64,000 bases of DNA from Zizania palustris (taxonomy: Eukaryota; Streptophyta; Magnoliopsida; Poales; Poaceae), in assembly GCA_019279435.1 (NCBI GenBank), contig JAAALK010000081.1, forward strand, positions 61,681,318 to 61,745,317, given 5' to 3'. The translations under genes were made by a program, and so were the position numbers. Positions 54,743-64,000 of this stretch are shown here, one piece after another. A model generated the notes under the pieces. It was given only the letters and a program-made list of their open reading frames with translations. It did not search any database and was not told where the DNA came from. Position 1 is the first letter of the stretch. Each line of letters opens with the position of its first letter.

Positions 54743-56659
54743 CTACCTAAAACTACGGCCACGAGGTCCAGGACCGTAGCCAAAACGGCCTGGAGCTCTG
54801 CCGGAATGACCACCACCAACTGGAGCACAGGCAAGAAAGCCGTCTCCTCTACCACCACCTACACAACGTGGCCTGTCCTCTAGCCTCTCCCCGCGTCGAG
54901 GAACACGCAGTCTACCACCCTGCTGGTAGAACTGCTCCTGACCACCACGAGTTCTCTCTGCTCTCTCAACCCGCTTCCTCCTAAAGCAAAACTCCACACG
55001 ATGCCCGTCTCTTTGACAATACTCACAATGATAGGTGGGCTTCTTGGGATGTGGTTGAGGCTTAGGATTCTTGGGCTTGGTGGTATTCGGTGTGGTCTTC
55101 TTGGGTTGAGAGGTTCTAGGAAGAGAGTCAAGAGAAGTGCGGAGGTGTTTGGGCTTTGGAACCCAGATGGGCTTCTTGGGTGGAGCTTTGGGTTGTTCAT
55201 GGATCACTCCATCCTTGGGCTGATAAGCCTGGGAGGACTCAGTGGAGTGAGTCTTAGGGTATCTCTGCTCAAGAGTCATTTTACTCCACTCCACTGCCCG
55301 GCTAATGGCACTCTCAAAGTCAGCCTTGGTGTAGGTGTAACCTACCCCAAACCCATCCTGCCTCTTGAACTGCTGGATCATCATGCCGAGCTGTGGCTCT
55401 CTGGCACTGATCCAACTCAAGATAGAATGGAGGTAAAAGTTCTCATTCTGAGAATTAGCTAGCTCCTCTCTCAAGGAAGCTAGAACCTCTACCTGAGACA
55501 AGCAGGTCTCACACTCACTCTCTACTTGGACAGACTTTTCGGCTTTCAGCTTGATCAACACCATTCTAAGAGACAGACAGTTCTCACAGACAGTGGGTGG
55601 AACTGACAGTGTCTCAAGCTCTAGCCTAGTCTGCGCTAGCTCAGCTCTCACTCTCTCCAAATCACCCAAACGCTCATCGCCCATGGCTTTCAGCTCAGCT
55701 AAGACAGCTAGATGAGATGAGCAATCAGCGCAGGGTACGACGATAGTGGCTCGAGCATCTTTCAGCTCCAGCTGAGCGCTTTCAAGCTCAGTGGCCAAAG
55801 CGTCCCTCTCATCAACCCTTTCTGTGTACTTGGACTTCAGAGTCGACAAGTCACATAGAAGCACCTCATACTTCGGGCACTCACTGCTATCACCCAAGCA
55901 GGGGGAAGAAGACAGACTCTCAATTCTACCGTTGGCCACGGCAAGCTCACTCTCTAACTCATCTATGCTCTTCTTGGCCCCCCTAAGCAGTTTTTCCCGA
56001 TAATTTAACTCCTGATGATTGCTTTCAAGTAGATCAACGATTTCGCGTTCATAGGATGATACCTTTTCGTTGTCGTCGTCGGAGTCATCGGAGGAGCTCT
56101 TTTCTTCCTTATCCCCAAGAGCCATTGAGTAGAAGCTCTTGCGGGATCTTCGGTGCTGATGTGAGCGGCTCTACGGTCTGTCCCCGAAGGCCATGAAGCA
56201 GAGGCCCGCCAGATCGTCCTTGTCCTTCCCCTTCCTGATGATGATCTCCTCATCGCTTGAGCTCGATGAAGAGGAAGATGACGTGGACTGCTTGGAGTAG
56301 CTCTTCTCCATCTCGGTGAAGAAGGCCTTGTCACGCTTCTTGTTCTCTCGCCGGTAGTCCTTCAGGGTCTTCTTGAAGAATCTGGTCTTCGGCTTGCCCT
56401 TGTTGAAGGAAGAGCTGTCGTGCTTGCCTGAGTCGTGGAAGCCACCACCGGTGCCCTTCTTGTGTCCATTGCGCTTGGGGCAGTCGACGATGAAGTGTCC
56501 TGGATCACCACACTCAAAGCACCCGTATTTCATGCCATGTCTTTTGAACATCCTTTTGTCATAGACACGACGCACCCGGTTGTTAAAAAGACACAGGTCA
56601 TTATCTCCCAAAGACTCAAGCTGATCCTCAGTGATAGACATCAAAGAGAAAACCAGCAC
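54743..56659 (-). pseudogene. gag: gag C-terminal part of Copia J: zinc knuckles and coiled coil
   Basis: One frame from 56659 with a stop TAG near 56172. First comes the zinc knuckle CFECGDPGHFIVDC (about 56530-56490), a Lys-rich and a Ser-rich stretch (Ser run near residues 128-137) and an acidic part. From 56125 a long coiled coil follows (DLLESNHQELNYREKLL, ERDALATELESAQLEL, GDLERVRAELAQTRLE) with three Cys pairs of the type CADC, CENC, CETC. After a Pro/Lys-rich linker a second knuckle CEYCQRDGHRVEFC ends in an Arg/Gly-rich tail. This long, coiled-coil gag is typical of the SIRE lineage. Confidence 0.85.
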
Positions 56660-57353
56660 AACTCATAGCAGAGGGATCAACAGAAGGTGTAGCAAGGGCC
56701 AGGGACTTTGATCCAGAGCCAGTGAGATTTGATCTCAGCTGGATATCTACCTCAGTGGCCTTCAGCTTGCTAAACAACTCAGAAATGGTCAAGGTATCAT
56801 AAGAAGTGCTCTCAACAATAGAGGATACCTTGATCTCCCAGATCTTTGGGTCCAAGGTATGGAGAACCTTGAGCGCCTGCTCGTGATCTGAGACTAACTG
56901 AGCACCCTCAGCCTTGTTGTCCCGAAGCTTGTTTATGATCGATTGAAAACGACCAAACAACACTTCAACAGATTCACCCGGCTTTTGTGTGAAGTTCTCA
57001 TATTCACGCCGGTAGGTCTGATAGAGCCGAGCCTTGACCTGGGCTGTTCCCTCATGGTGTGCCTTGAAGGTAGCCCAGATCTCTCTCGCAGTGGAGAGAT
57101 GGCTCACACGCTCAAACTCAGTGGGACCTAAACCAGAAAAGAGAATTTTCACAGCTTTACTATTGCCCAGATGCTGGGCAATGATACCAGGAGTACCATG
57201 CTCAGCAACTGGCAATATAACAAATGTATTGTGAACGCAAATGTCCCAGATGTCCGAGCCTTGGCTCATAAGACAGGCTCGCATGCGAGTCTTCCAATAG
57301 TTATAGCCATAGGCTTCCAAGGACGGGACCTTGCCAAGAGAAGTCATGATCAC
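56628..57353 (-). pseudogene. gag: gag N-terminal part of Copia J
   Basis: A 241-codon frame starts ATG 57353 (MIMTSLGKVPSLEAYGYNYW), close to the primer site. It has the YNYWKTRM motif, AREIWATFKAHHEGT, KARLYQTYRREYENF and the FQSIINKLRD part of the UBN2-type Copia gag. It ends in a wrong frame at 56628; the zinc knuckle continues in the frame from 56659, so a one-base shift lies near 56640. Confidence 0.9.
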
Positions 57354-57398
57354 TACTGTGGTTTAGAACCGGTTAAGGTATGGAAAAACCCTAACCAA

Positions 57399-57410
57399 GC
57401 TCTGATACCA
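57399..57410 (-). other. Primer-binding site of Copia J
   Basis: Minus-strand TGGTATCAGAGC, two bases from the LTR, matches initiator Met-tRNA. Confidence 0.9.
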
Positions 57411-57412
57411 CT

Positions 57413-59385
57413 TGTAGGACCGAAAGTAGCGACCAGAGGGGGGTGAATGGGCGCCTAAAAATTCTTTCGAATCAATGGCCTGCTCCCAACATCCAACGCA
57501 CCTCAAAATACTAAGTAGCAAAGAATGAACAGATTGCCTAAGTCTAAAGGTATCTATCCTAGAAGCAACTGATGTTAAAATCAGAGAAACACTAAAGCAG
57601 TGTGAATAGGCAGATAAACAAAATATTCAAGACATGACAGGTCAAACTTCTCAATGAATGATCTAACTGTATATAAAGTGAGATGAGGAGTTACTATTCA
57701 AATTTGTCTCCTATTCGGAACTTGGCGAAGCCTGCTTCGCAGTGTCGAAGTCATCTTTGTAGTGTCGGAGCCTACTTCGGAGGTCTTTGACGAAGTCTAG
57801 CGAAGGTTGTCAATGAAGTGCCGAAGGTATGTTGAGTCTAGCCTAGTTCAAGTATCAAAGTGCGAAGTATGCTTCGGAGCGAAGTATGACAGTGTCGAAG
57901 CTTGCTTCGAACAGTGTACTTTGAAGCCTAACCTTCGAACAGACAGCTTCGAACCCGATACACAGAAAATCAACCTTCGAAAGATAAGCGAATCCTAGCT
58001 CAAGGCAGCAAGACGAAATCGAAGCCTACACTCAATCTTCGAAACTAGCTTGGTCGTGGTCTAACTCCGAACGACAAACTTCGAACACACAAACTGAGAT
58101 CTTCGGAAAAGACAACAGCAAAAGAACCTCAGAGACAACACGTCGAGCGAAGTCTATCAGAGAGACAAACTCTGAAGCCAACTTCGAAGCCTGTCGAAGT
58201 ATTGACTTTGAAGTGCTCGAGTCGAAGTACACCTTCGTAAAGATGGTCGAAGTATGTCAAGCTGACAGCACAAAAACGTACTTCGAAGCTAGCAACACAG
58301 AACATAGAGTGAAATCGAAGTTCAAGCGAAGCCCTCGAGGATGTCAGATCGAAGTCTGTCTCACGGAGCTGAGAGACTTCGAACAGAGAGAAGGGGCTTC
58401 ACCAGAAACAACCAGAAAAGGGACTTTGGCCCTGTCAACTCGATCAAAAAGCTACACAGGAAAAGGCAAACCTAGAGTACTAGTGTACTGTTGCTATAGA
58501 GAAGTAGTACTACTTGCAACCAGCAAGAACTAGTACTACTCAGTGAAGAACCGAAGCAACAGAGACTCAGTTCTCAGGAATAGAAGTTGCTGCGCATCAA
58601 TAAAGACCATAAAAACACTGCAAACCGAATGACAAGAGGAGGGAAGAGAATCTCATAGATTCATGAAGAACAAAAGGAATGCAGGAATTAAAACACAGGG
58701 AGCAAGAGCCTGGCGACGCACAACAGGAGAGAGAATGTAGGAGACAAAATGACCCAATAGATTAAAAAGTGAATTCTAGAAGGGGTGACCTAACCCTAGG
58801 GATTGGGGCCCTATTTATAGGCTGCCCAACACTTAGGAATATTCCACCGGCCCCTTAAGGTTTTTTACAGACGCTGAAATAAAAGAAAAGACTCAACTGC
58901 CCTTAGGAATTTTACAAACTCGACTACTGACTGTGGGCCTAGAGATACAGATGACTTATCCGGAAGCTAAGATTTCATAGCGACTATGGCTTCTCTTCTG
59001 AACAATCCGATACAAGATCGACGGTTGTCAGTTTTGCGCCAAAACTGACAAAGCCTCCACCGGCTTTGCACCAGGTACCCGGATTGGGCCGGCCCTATTC
59101 CGCAGCTCTCTCAGCCCAGCAATCACTCACCGCCTGTGTACCTGAGTCAATCCTGGTCAACAGCCCAGTGGGTCTTCTGCTGCTCCTGGCCCATGTACCC
59201 GGATTGGGCCACCCCGACTTCGCAGCCTCCTCTGCCCGACAGTCGCTTGCTGCCCGTGTACTTGAGTCACACGCGGCCCATGAAACAGCAGATCTCCTCT
59301 CTTCTTCTGCCCTCTTTGACTATCGTTGACAATGACTCATCACATCTGGAGCCATGAGGCCTACGATATTCAGCATGGCTCCTCA
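57413..59385 (-). repeat. 5' LTR of Copia J
   Basis: 1,973 bp. Minus-strand TATA box at 58812-58820. It ends at TSD cccgt 59386-59390. Confidence 0.9.
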
Positions 59386-59390
59386 CCCGT

Positions 59391-60218
59391 GCCCGTCGCT
59401 TGAACCATGAGGTTAATTCTTTCCTTAGCAACTATGTTAATATTTGTTTTGATGGGATGCTACTGAATACTAGTTATATTTTGTTGCTTAGGAACATGGG
59501 AGATGGAATAGGAGAGTTGGAGTTGAAGACGGAGTCGCACGGATGATTTGAAGTCAAGAATTCGCTGGTTCGGACTACATCAACCACCATGCACCAAAAT
59601 GGGCATAACTTCCTCATACGAAGTCCGATTGGCGCGTTCTTGGACTTTTTGGAAAGCTAAGGATAATACGGATCTTTTGGTGTTGGTTTAGCCTCATTTG
59701 GAGTCTCGGGTCGTCCTGTGTGACTGAAACAGTCCTGCATGACAGAATTGGGCCGAGTTGGACCTTGTACTGAGTTGGAGGCCGTGTTGGCCCATAGTCT
59801 GAGTCGTGTGCGCCTCCTACAGGCTGCCCACGCCCTATATACTCACGACAGCCGTCATTAGGGTTAGGTTTTGCTTTGTTTGCATCTACACTCGTGTGTT
59901 TAGATCCCGCTCTTGCACCGGACCGATTGGCTGCTGCAACAGTGTTTGTGAAACCTCTCCTCATCATAGTTCATCTGTGATTTGGCATTCGACTTGTGTT
60001 CTTCCTGTTCTTGCTTGTGTTCTTGGGTTCGCTTGCAGGAACTAGCCTTCGTGGCGAGGTCAATTGCGCCCTGCGTGGTTGATAACTGACGGAGATGGTG
60101 GTGTAGCGATTGTAAGGTTTTGATCCGCCGGACCGGAGCCTTGGATCGTCAACGTCGAGATTCTCCACCAATCCAAGTTATCCTTACTTAGCGGAAGATC
60201 GGGACCAATCCCCTATTA
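59391..60218 (+). repeat. 3' LTR of element D, second part
   Basis: It continues 48028 after Copia J and ends ccctatta at 60218, followed by TSD tttac (60219-60223). Confidence 0.92.
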
Positions 60219-60223
60219 TTTAC

Positions 60224-61688
60224 TCTTAGTGTTCCACACCCATTCGGCTGCGTACATGTCGACCGAATCCTCCTCTTCAGACTCCTCCTCGTCGGAGTGT
60301 TCCATGATGTGGATCTCAGACCTAGGATTGTTAAATGTCTTAACAAACTTTTTATCTTTGGTTCGGCCTTCTTGGACCAGAGCCTGCTGTAAAACTTGGC
60401 TAACTTCTAAGAAGTTCTGGTTGTCTATTCTTTCCTTAATCTCGGAATGTAACCCATTAAAAGCTAGTTCCGCCAAGTCCCTTTCTGAAATATTAAGGTT
60501 AAAACATCAGTTTCTAGTATCCCTAAAATGCTTGATGTATTCAGAGGCGTTCTCGTTAGATTTCTGTCTAACCGATGTCAAGTGTGAAAGCCTAAGTTTT
60601 GTCTCACCTGTGTAAAAATAATCATGGAACTTCCGCTCTAAATCATCCCACGTATGAATGAAGTTCGGCGGGAGCGCCGAAAACCAAGTGAAAGCGGTGC
60701 TGGATAGTGAGAGAGAAAACAGTATAACTTTTAGAGCATCTATCCCGCTAACTTCTCCACATTGTGCCAAAAATTGACTAACGTGCTCTAGTGTGGTTTT
60801 GCTACCATCGCTGTCAAACTTAGTGAATTCAGGGATTCTATAGCCGCGAGGGTAGGGTATTGTATCGAGATGGTCGGGATATGTCTTGCGGTAAACCCTA
60901 ACCCATCCCTTGGGCACGAAGCCGACACACTCTCTAAATAGTGCGCGGACCCGCTCCTCTATGTCATCTTGGCATGTCGCCTGCACGCACCTCTCATGCG
61001 GGGGTGTGACACGCGTTGGGACATCGGCGTGTCGGCCATGGGCCTCTTCCCTGCACGCTATCTGTATGACGTGCTCATGTCCGGGTGCCTGCACATGTGG
61101 TGCGGGCAGCGTAGGTACCAGTGCAGTGCTAGTTTGGTCGTAAATACAATGATTAGTCTCGGCCATGAGTGTTGAGGCCGGAGACATCACTGTCGTGCTA
61201 GTGTTGCCGTCAGTTCTGCCGTACATATGGTTTACCAGAGGTGCACTAGCAATAGGGACTGGGGGTATGGCCTCAGTAAAGCCGAACCTTCTAAGAGTTT
61301 CCTCTACTTGGGAGCTGATTGCCGAATCTAAACGGTTAGCTAGCGAAGCACTAACGGCCTGATCTACTTATGCGGATATTTTTTGCTCAATCTCTAAAGA
61401 AGATAAACGAGGCGATACAGGTGTTACCTATACCTGAGCGAGGTCGGGGGTGACGATGTCGTGTTTGATGAAGCCTGCGCGTGTCTTAATGTAGCCCACA
61501 AGCATCACATCTTGCAGTGCCTTCAACTTTGCCTCGATCTCTGCTCGGTCTTCTGTGGGGATATCTTCAAGCGTAGATGTTAGGATGTTGCGGTTGTCGA
61601 TATCCACGCCTCCTATGGTGTCCATCGGCGGCGTAGACGTAGTAGTCGATGTAGATGCACTAGTGGCTGATGTAGACGTACTCATCAT
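60224..61688 (-). pseudogene. gag: gag of element H, N-terminal and core part
   Basis: The likely start is ATG 61688 (a second Met follows), right after the primer site. One frame runs to the D border at 60224 with stops TAG 61428, TAA about 61370 and TGA 60507 (fits CGA, Arg). The Ser/Thr-rich start is followed by GFTEA-type and FVPKGWVRVYRKTYPD parts. The gag core is DSDGSKTTLEHVSQFLAQCGE, LSLSSTAFTWFSALPPN and DDLERKFHDYF, with ERDLAELAFNGL and an acidic EESEEEDSVD stretch before the break. It continues at 36905. Confidence 0.88.
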
Positions 61689-61702
61689 GTTGGCATAGCT
61701 TT

Positions 61703-61720
61703 TCCCCAGTGGAGTCACCG
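61703..61720 (-). other. Primer-binding-site-like sequence of element H
   Basis: Minus-strand CGGTGACTCCACTGGGGA lies seven bases from the LTR. It resembles the TGGYGACTCC..TGGGGA primer sites found in several large Gypsy elements, but its first base is not T and the tRNA is not certain. Confidence 0.5.
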
Positions 61721-61727
61721 AAAAGTG

Positions 61728-63007
61728 TGTTGACACGAAAACGTGCCCCGCACTTGGGTCAGTTCGACGATCCAAAAGTGTGTGGATACTTAGGGACAAG
61801 CCTAAGTGTAACACAACACCGACGTCGTGTTCCGACTACCCTTAGCGGTGGTAAGGGGGGTGGAGTTGCTAGGCAATCAGATCACACAAAATAATCCAAT
61901 TAGCCGAAAATATATTAAACAAAACAAAATCAGCAAACCGGTCAGAGCCTGTATGCTTCGGAGTATGATGCGAAGGGGTCGCCGAAGTATACCTTCGGCG
62001 TCCGATGCAAAGTTTCCCACCGAAGGGTACCTTTGGCATTCGGACTGATCCGGTCGAAGATGAACTCCGAACGGATCCGAGCACGACAATCACCTCCGAA
62101 CGATGGGGTTTGGCGTGAAGTCCCTAATAAAGCGAGGTACAAGATAATGACTCGAGCACCGCGCATGGGCGTGACTTTGTCCAGAGCGGAGTATGAGCGT
62201 GGTGAAGCCTATCGTGATGAAGTGTGCTGGCAAAGCATGCGGTCGAAGCAGAATCTTCGGCGAAGGTTGTCCTAGCGACCTACGAAACCGATCCCCCAGC
62301 TCCGGACACCTCCGTCGAAGTAGCTTCGAACGTGAAAACCTGCAACAAAGAGGGTTCGAGGTACTAATTCGGCCTAAGGACCGAATTCTGCTAAGTGTTG
62401 CACAAGTAGCGAAGGTAGCAATCTGTTACGCAGATTAGCAGATACTTCACAGGCGAAGTAACAAGGCGATAGCAATCTATTACGTAGATTAACAGATACT
62501 TCACAAGCGAAGTAACAAGGATTACCACTGTTCCGAAGTGGCCGGCGGAGGCCTTCCAGGCAAACCCACGAAGAGGTACAAAAAAGTAAAGGTAAATAAA
62601 TGCGATCAAAGCTAGGGATTTGTGTTTGATTTGTGTTGGGGGGCTTCTAAGCTGGCCTCGCCTCTTTATTTATAGGGGCCAAACTTTTGATCTAATCTAC
62701 TATAATTCGGCTTGGATAGAGATAAAAACTTAGCCGGAATTGTATCCAACTCTGTCTCTACCGAAGTGGGCTTTGGCTAGGCCCGTCGAAGCCTGCTCCT
62801 CGGGCCGAAGTGTCGGCGGTGTGGGCCTCCGAAGGCTTCTTGGCCGAAGTCCGTGGGCTGGCTAGAGGCTTTCGGAGCCCATAGACCAATGGACCTTCGG
62901 CCCTATAGGGCTTCGGCCTGACCCTAGACATGTGTATTTTTGGCCCAAATCACCAAAATTGATATTTTGACAATCTCAACCATTGATGCCATTTTTTGCT
63001 ATCAACA
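61728..63007 (-). repeat. 5' LTR of element H
   Basis: 1,280 bp, bounded by TGTTGA (61728) and TCAACA (63007) on the plus strand. Minus-strand TATA box at 62667-62675. A 54-bp direct duplication lies at 62417-62522. The bases aagac at 63008-63012 match the host ORF sequence (agaagacgaaggg in element A), so they are the likely TSD; its partner is outside the window. Confidence 0.85.
62417..62522. repeat. 54-bp tandem duplication in the H LTR
   Basis: agcaatctgttacgcagatt begins at 62417 and recurs, with four or so changes, at 62471. Confidence 0.85.
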
Positions 63008-64000
63008 AAGACGAAGGGCACATCGTGCCGAAGCATTCCAAGGTACCCCGAAGGGCATCCATGGTATGCTCCGCTATGGCAACATTCTTCACTTCCGCCA
63101 CTTCCAGCCAAGTAGCAGAAGCAGACACATCGACCATCTTGGATAGCAAAGTACTCTTCTGAGCCAGCGCTTGTTGAATCGAGTATTGGAGTTCCACGAG
63201 TTGTGCGCTTGAGTTGGTTGCTGCTTACCGGAGCTTCTCAACCTCTACTCTGAGCACCACACACTCGGCCTCGGTCTCTTAGGCCGAAGTTTTGAGTGCA
63301 GTGCTGCTCTGTTGCTCAATTCGAAGTGCTTCATCGGTGGCAGCTCTGGCCCTCCATTCCTCGAGGAGTTCCTCCTCTAGTCGAAGTGTTTTGTCTTCGG
63401 AGCTTTTAAGGGCAGACTAGAGGGTAGTAACCTTCCTCTTGAGCCGATTAGTTTTGAGCTCATTGGAAGTCGCTGCCGCTCTAGCAAGGACAAATTGCTG
63501 CAAAAAAGCAAGTAAGTACCAAGTAATTCCATTTATTGATTGAATACACTTGTTGTGTGTTTCATACCTGTAGGGCAGCCCTTTCGAGGGCCAAATTGAG
63601 CTCCGAGGCTCTGGCTTCGCTCAAGACGGAGACCAATTCGGAGTTCACGACTTCTTGGCCTTTGTCCGCCAAGGGCTCCAGAAGCGCCCAGAGGCCTATT
63701 CATTGCTCCAAGAATGGAGCCAATAGAGGGAGCCAGGATAGGGCCTGGTGATCGTCTACCACGACTTCCTCCTCCAAATTGCTCGCCGAAGGATCATTGG
63801 AGGAGGGCGGCGCCGTCAGAGCAGGAAGGGGACCAAAGCTCGTCATGCTCTAACCCCTCCCCGGCACAAATATCGGAGCAGGAACTCCGGCTGAGGTAGA
63901 TCCTCCTTCGACCGATGCCCCCTCAGCCAGAACTGCTTCGCCCGAGATGGCTCCAGTCATTGGAGCTACTATGTCTACCAGAGCCTCAACTCCGAGAGAA
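63008..64000 (-). pseudogene. Antisense ORF of a third Tat element (I), cut by H
   Basis: The sequence matches the coiled-coil part of the antisense gene of A (18390-19450) at the amino-acid and DNA level: ALRGTLECFGTMCPSS, ALAQKSTLLSKMVDVSASA, then the Arg/Glu-rich helix. A GT-AG intron at 63567-63498 sits at the same place as the third intron in A. Several frame breaks are present (for example in-frame stops near 63220 and 63280). The gene runs on beyond the right edge of the window; the rest of element I is not seen. Its 3' part would lie left of element H, outside the window. Confidence 0.82.

Larger units (their letters stand above)
48029..59385 (-). mobile_element. Copia element J (SIRE/Maximus-like), complete but decayed
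   Basis: 3' LTR 48029-50064 (2,036 bp), 5' LTR 57413-59385 (1,973 bp), TSD cccgt (48024-48028 and 59386-59390). Minus-strand order: primer site, gag, zinc knuckle, coiled-coil part with second zinc knuckle, protease, integrase, reverse transcriptase and RNase H, the Copia order. LTRs differ visibly (roughly ten changes in the first 160 bases), so it is an older insertion. Several frameshifts and stops break the polyprotein. Confidence 0.92.
36906..60218 (+). mobile_element. Gypsy element D (CRM-like), with C and J inserted
   Basis: LTRs are 36906-37815 (910 bp) and 47958-48028 plus 59391-60218 (899 bp in two parts). TSD is tttac (36901-36905 and 60219-60223). Gag-pol lies on the plus strand at 38854-48028 with element C in the middle. 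The 3' LTR is 11 bp shorter because of one deletion between short cacatg repeats. Both LTRs end in ..TATTA rather than ..CA. Many stops make it inactive. Confidence 0.93.

Overview
The window is wholly transposable-element DNA from a plant nuclear genome. I found no host gene, rRNA or true tRNA gene. A flowering plant, most likely a monocot such as a grass, is suggested by the mix: Tat-lineage Gypsy elements with an antisense spliced ORF, CRM-like Gypsy elements whose LTRs start TGATGAGGAC, SIRE/Maximus-like Copia elements and a CACTA transposon. The species itself is inference only.

Most of the window can be read as a set of elements inserted into one another, because borders and target-site duplications (TSDs) can be placed to the base. 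The right edge (63008-64000) is the antisense ORF of a Tat Gypsy element (call it I). Into it went Gypsy element H (minus strand; LTR 61728-63007; gag 61688-60224, continuing at 36905-36020). H gag is split by the CRM-like element D (36906-60218, TSD tttac). H gag is also interrupted at 36019 by Copia K (plus strand, running left out of the window). D carries element C in its pol gene (42175-46635, TSD aatgt; contains a 1,000-N assembly gap) and Copia J in its 3' LTR (48029-59385, TSD cccgt). Copia K is interrupted at 30912 by a CACTA transposon whose decayed TNP2 transposase lies at 26740-30062 and whose other end is beyond position 1. Inside the CACTA is a solo LTR (B, 2519-26025, TSD gatat), itself split by Tat Gypsy A (2961-25967, TSD cttcg). 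A in turn carries E (6757-14322, TSD actaa) in its reverse transcriptase and F (21289-25129, TSD tctcg/tcttg) in the 5' leader of its antisense gene.

Only E looks capable of coding for a full set of proteins: one unbroken 1,643-codon gag-pol frame, two 900-bp LTRs with no difference I could see, an initiator-Met primer site and a polypurine tract. All other coding regions carry stops and frameshifts, and most of the stops fit single C-to-T or G-to-A changes. 

The most unusual structure is F. It is a near-perfect palindrome with 1.6-kb arms, each made of an inward-pointing LTR plus an integrase fragment, around a 646-bp spacer, with one pair of TSDs at its ends. It sits between the TATA box and the start codon of A's antisense gene, so transcription from three directions would give a long hairpin or double-stranded RNA of the CRM-like family. 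Also of note are the antisense, intron-containing ORFs in A, C and I; a 118-bp tandem array in the 3' region of A; and repeated tRNA-like A-box/B-box modules within the CACTA.
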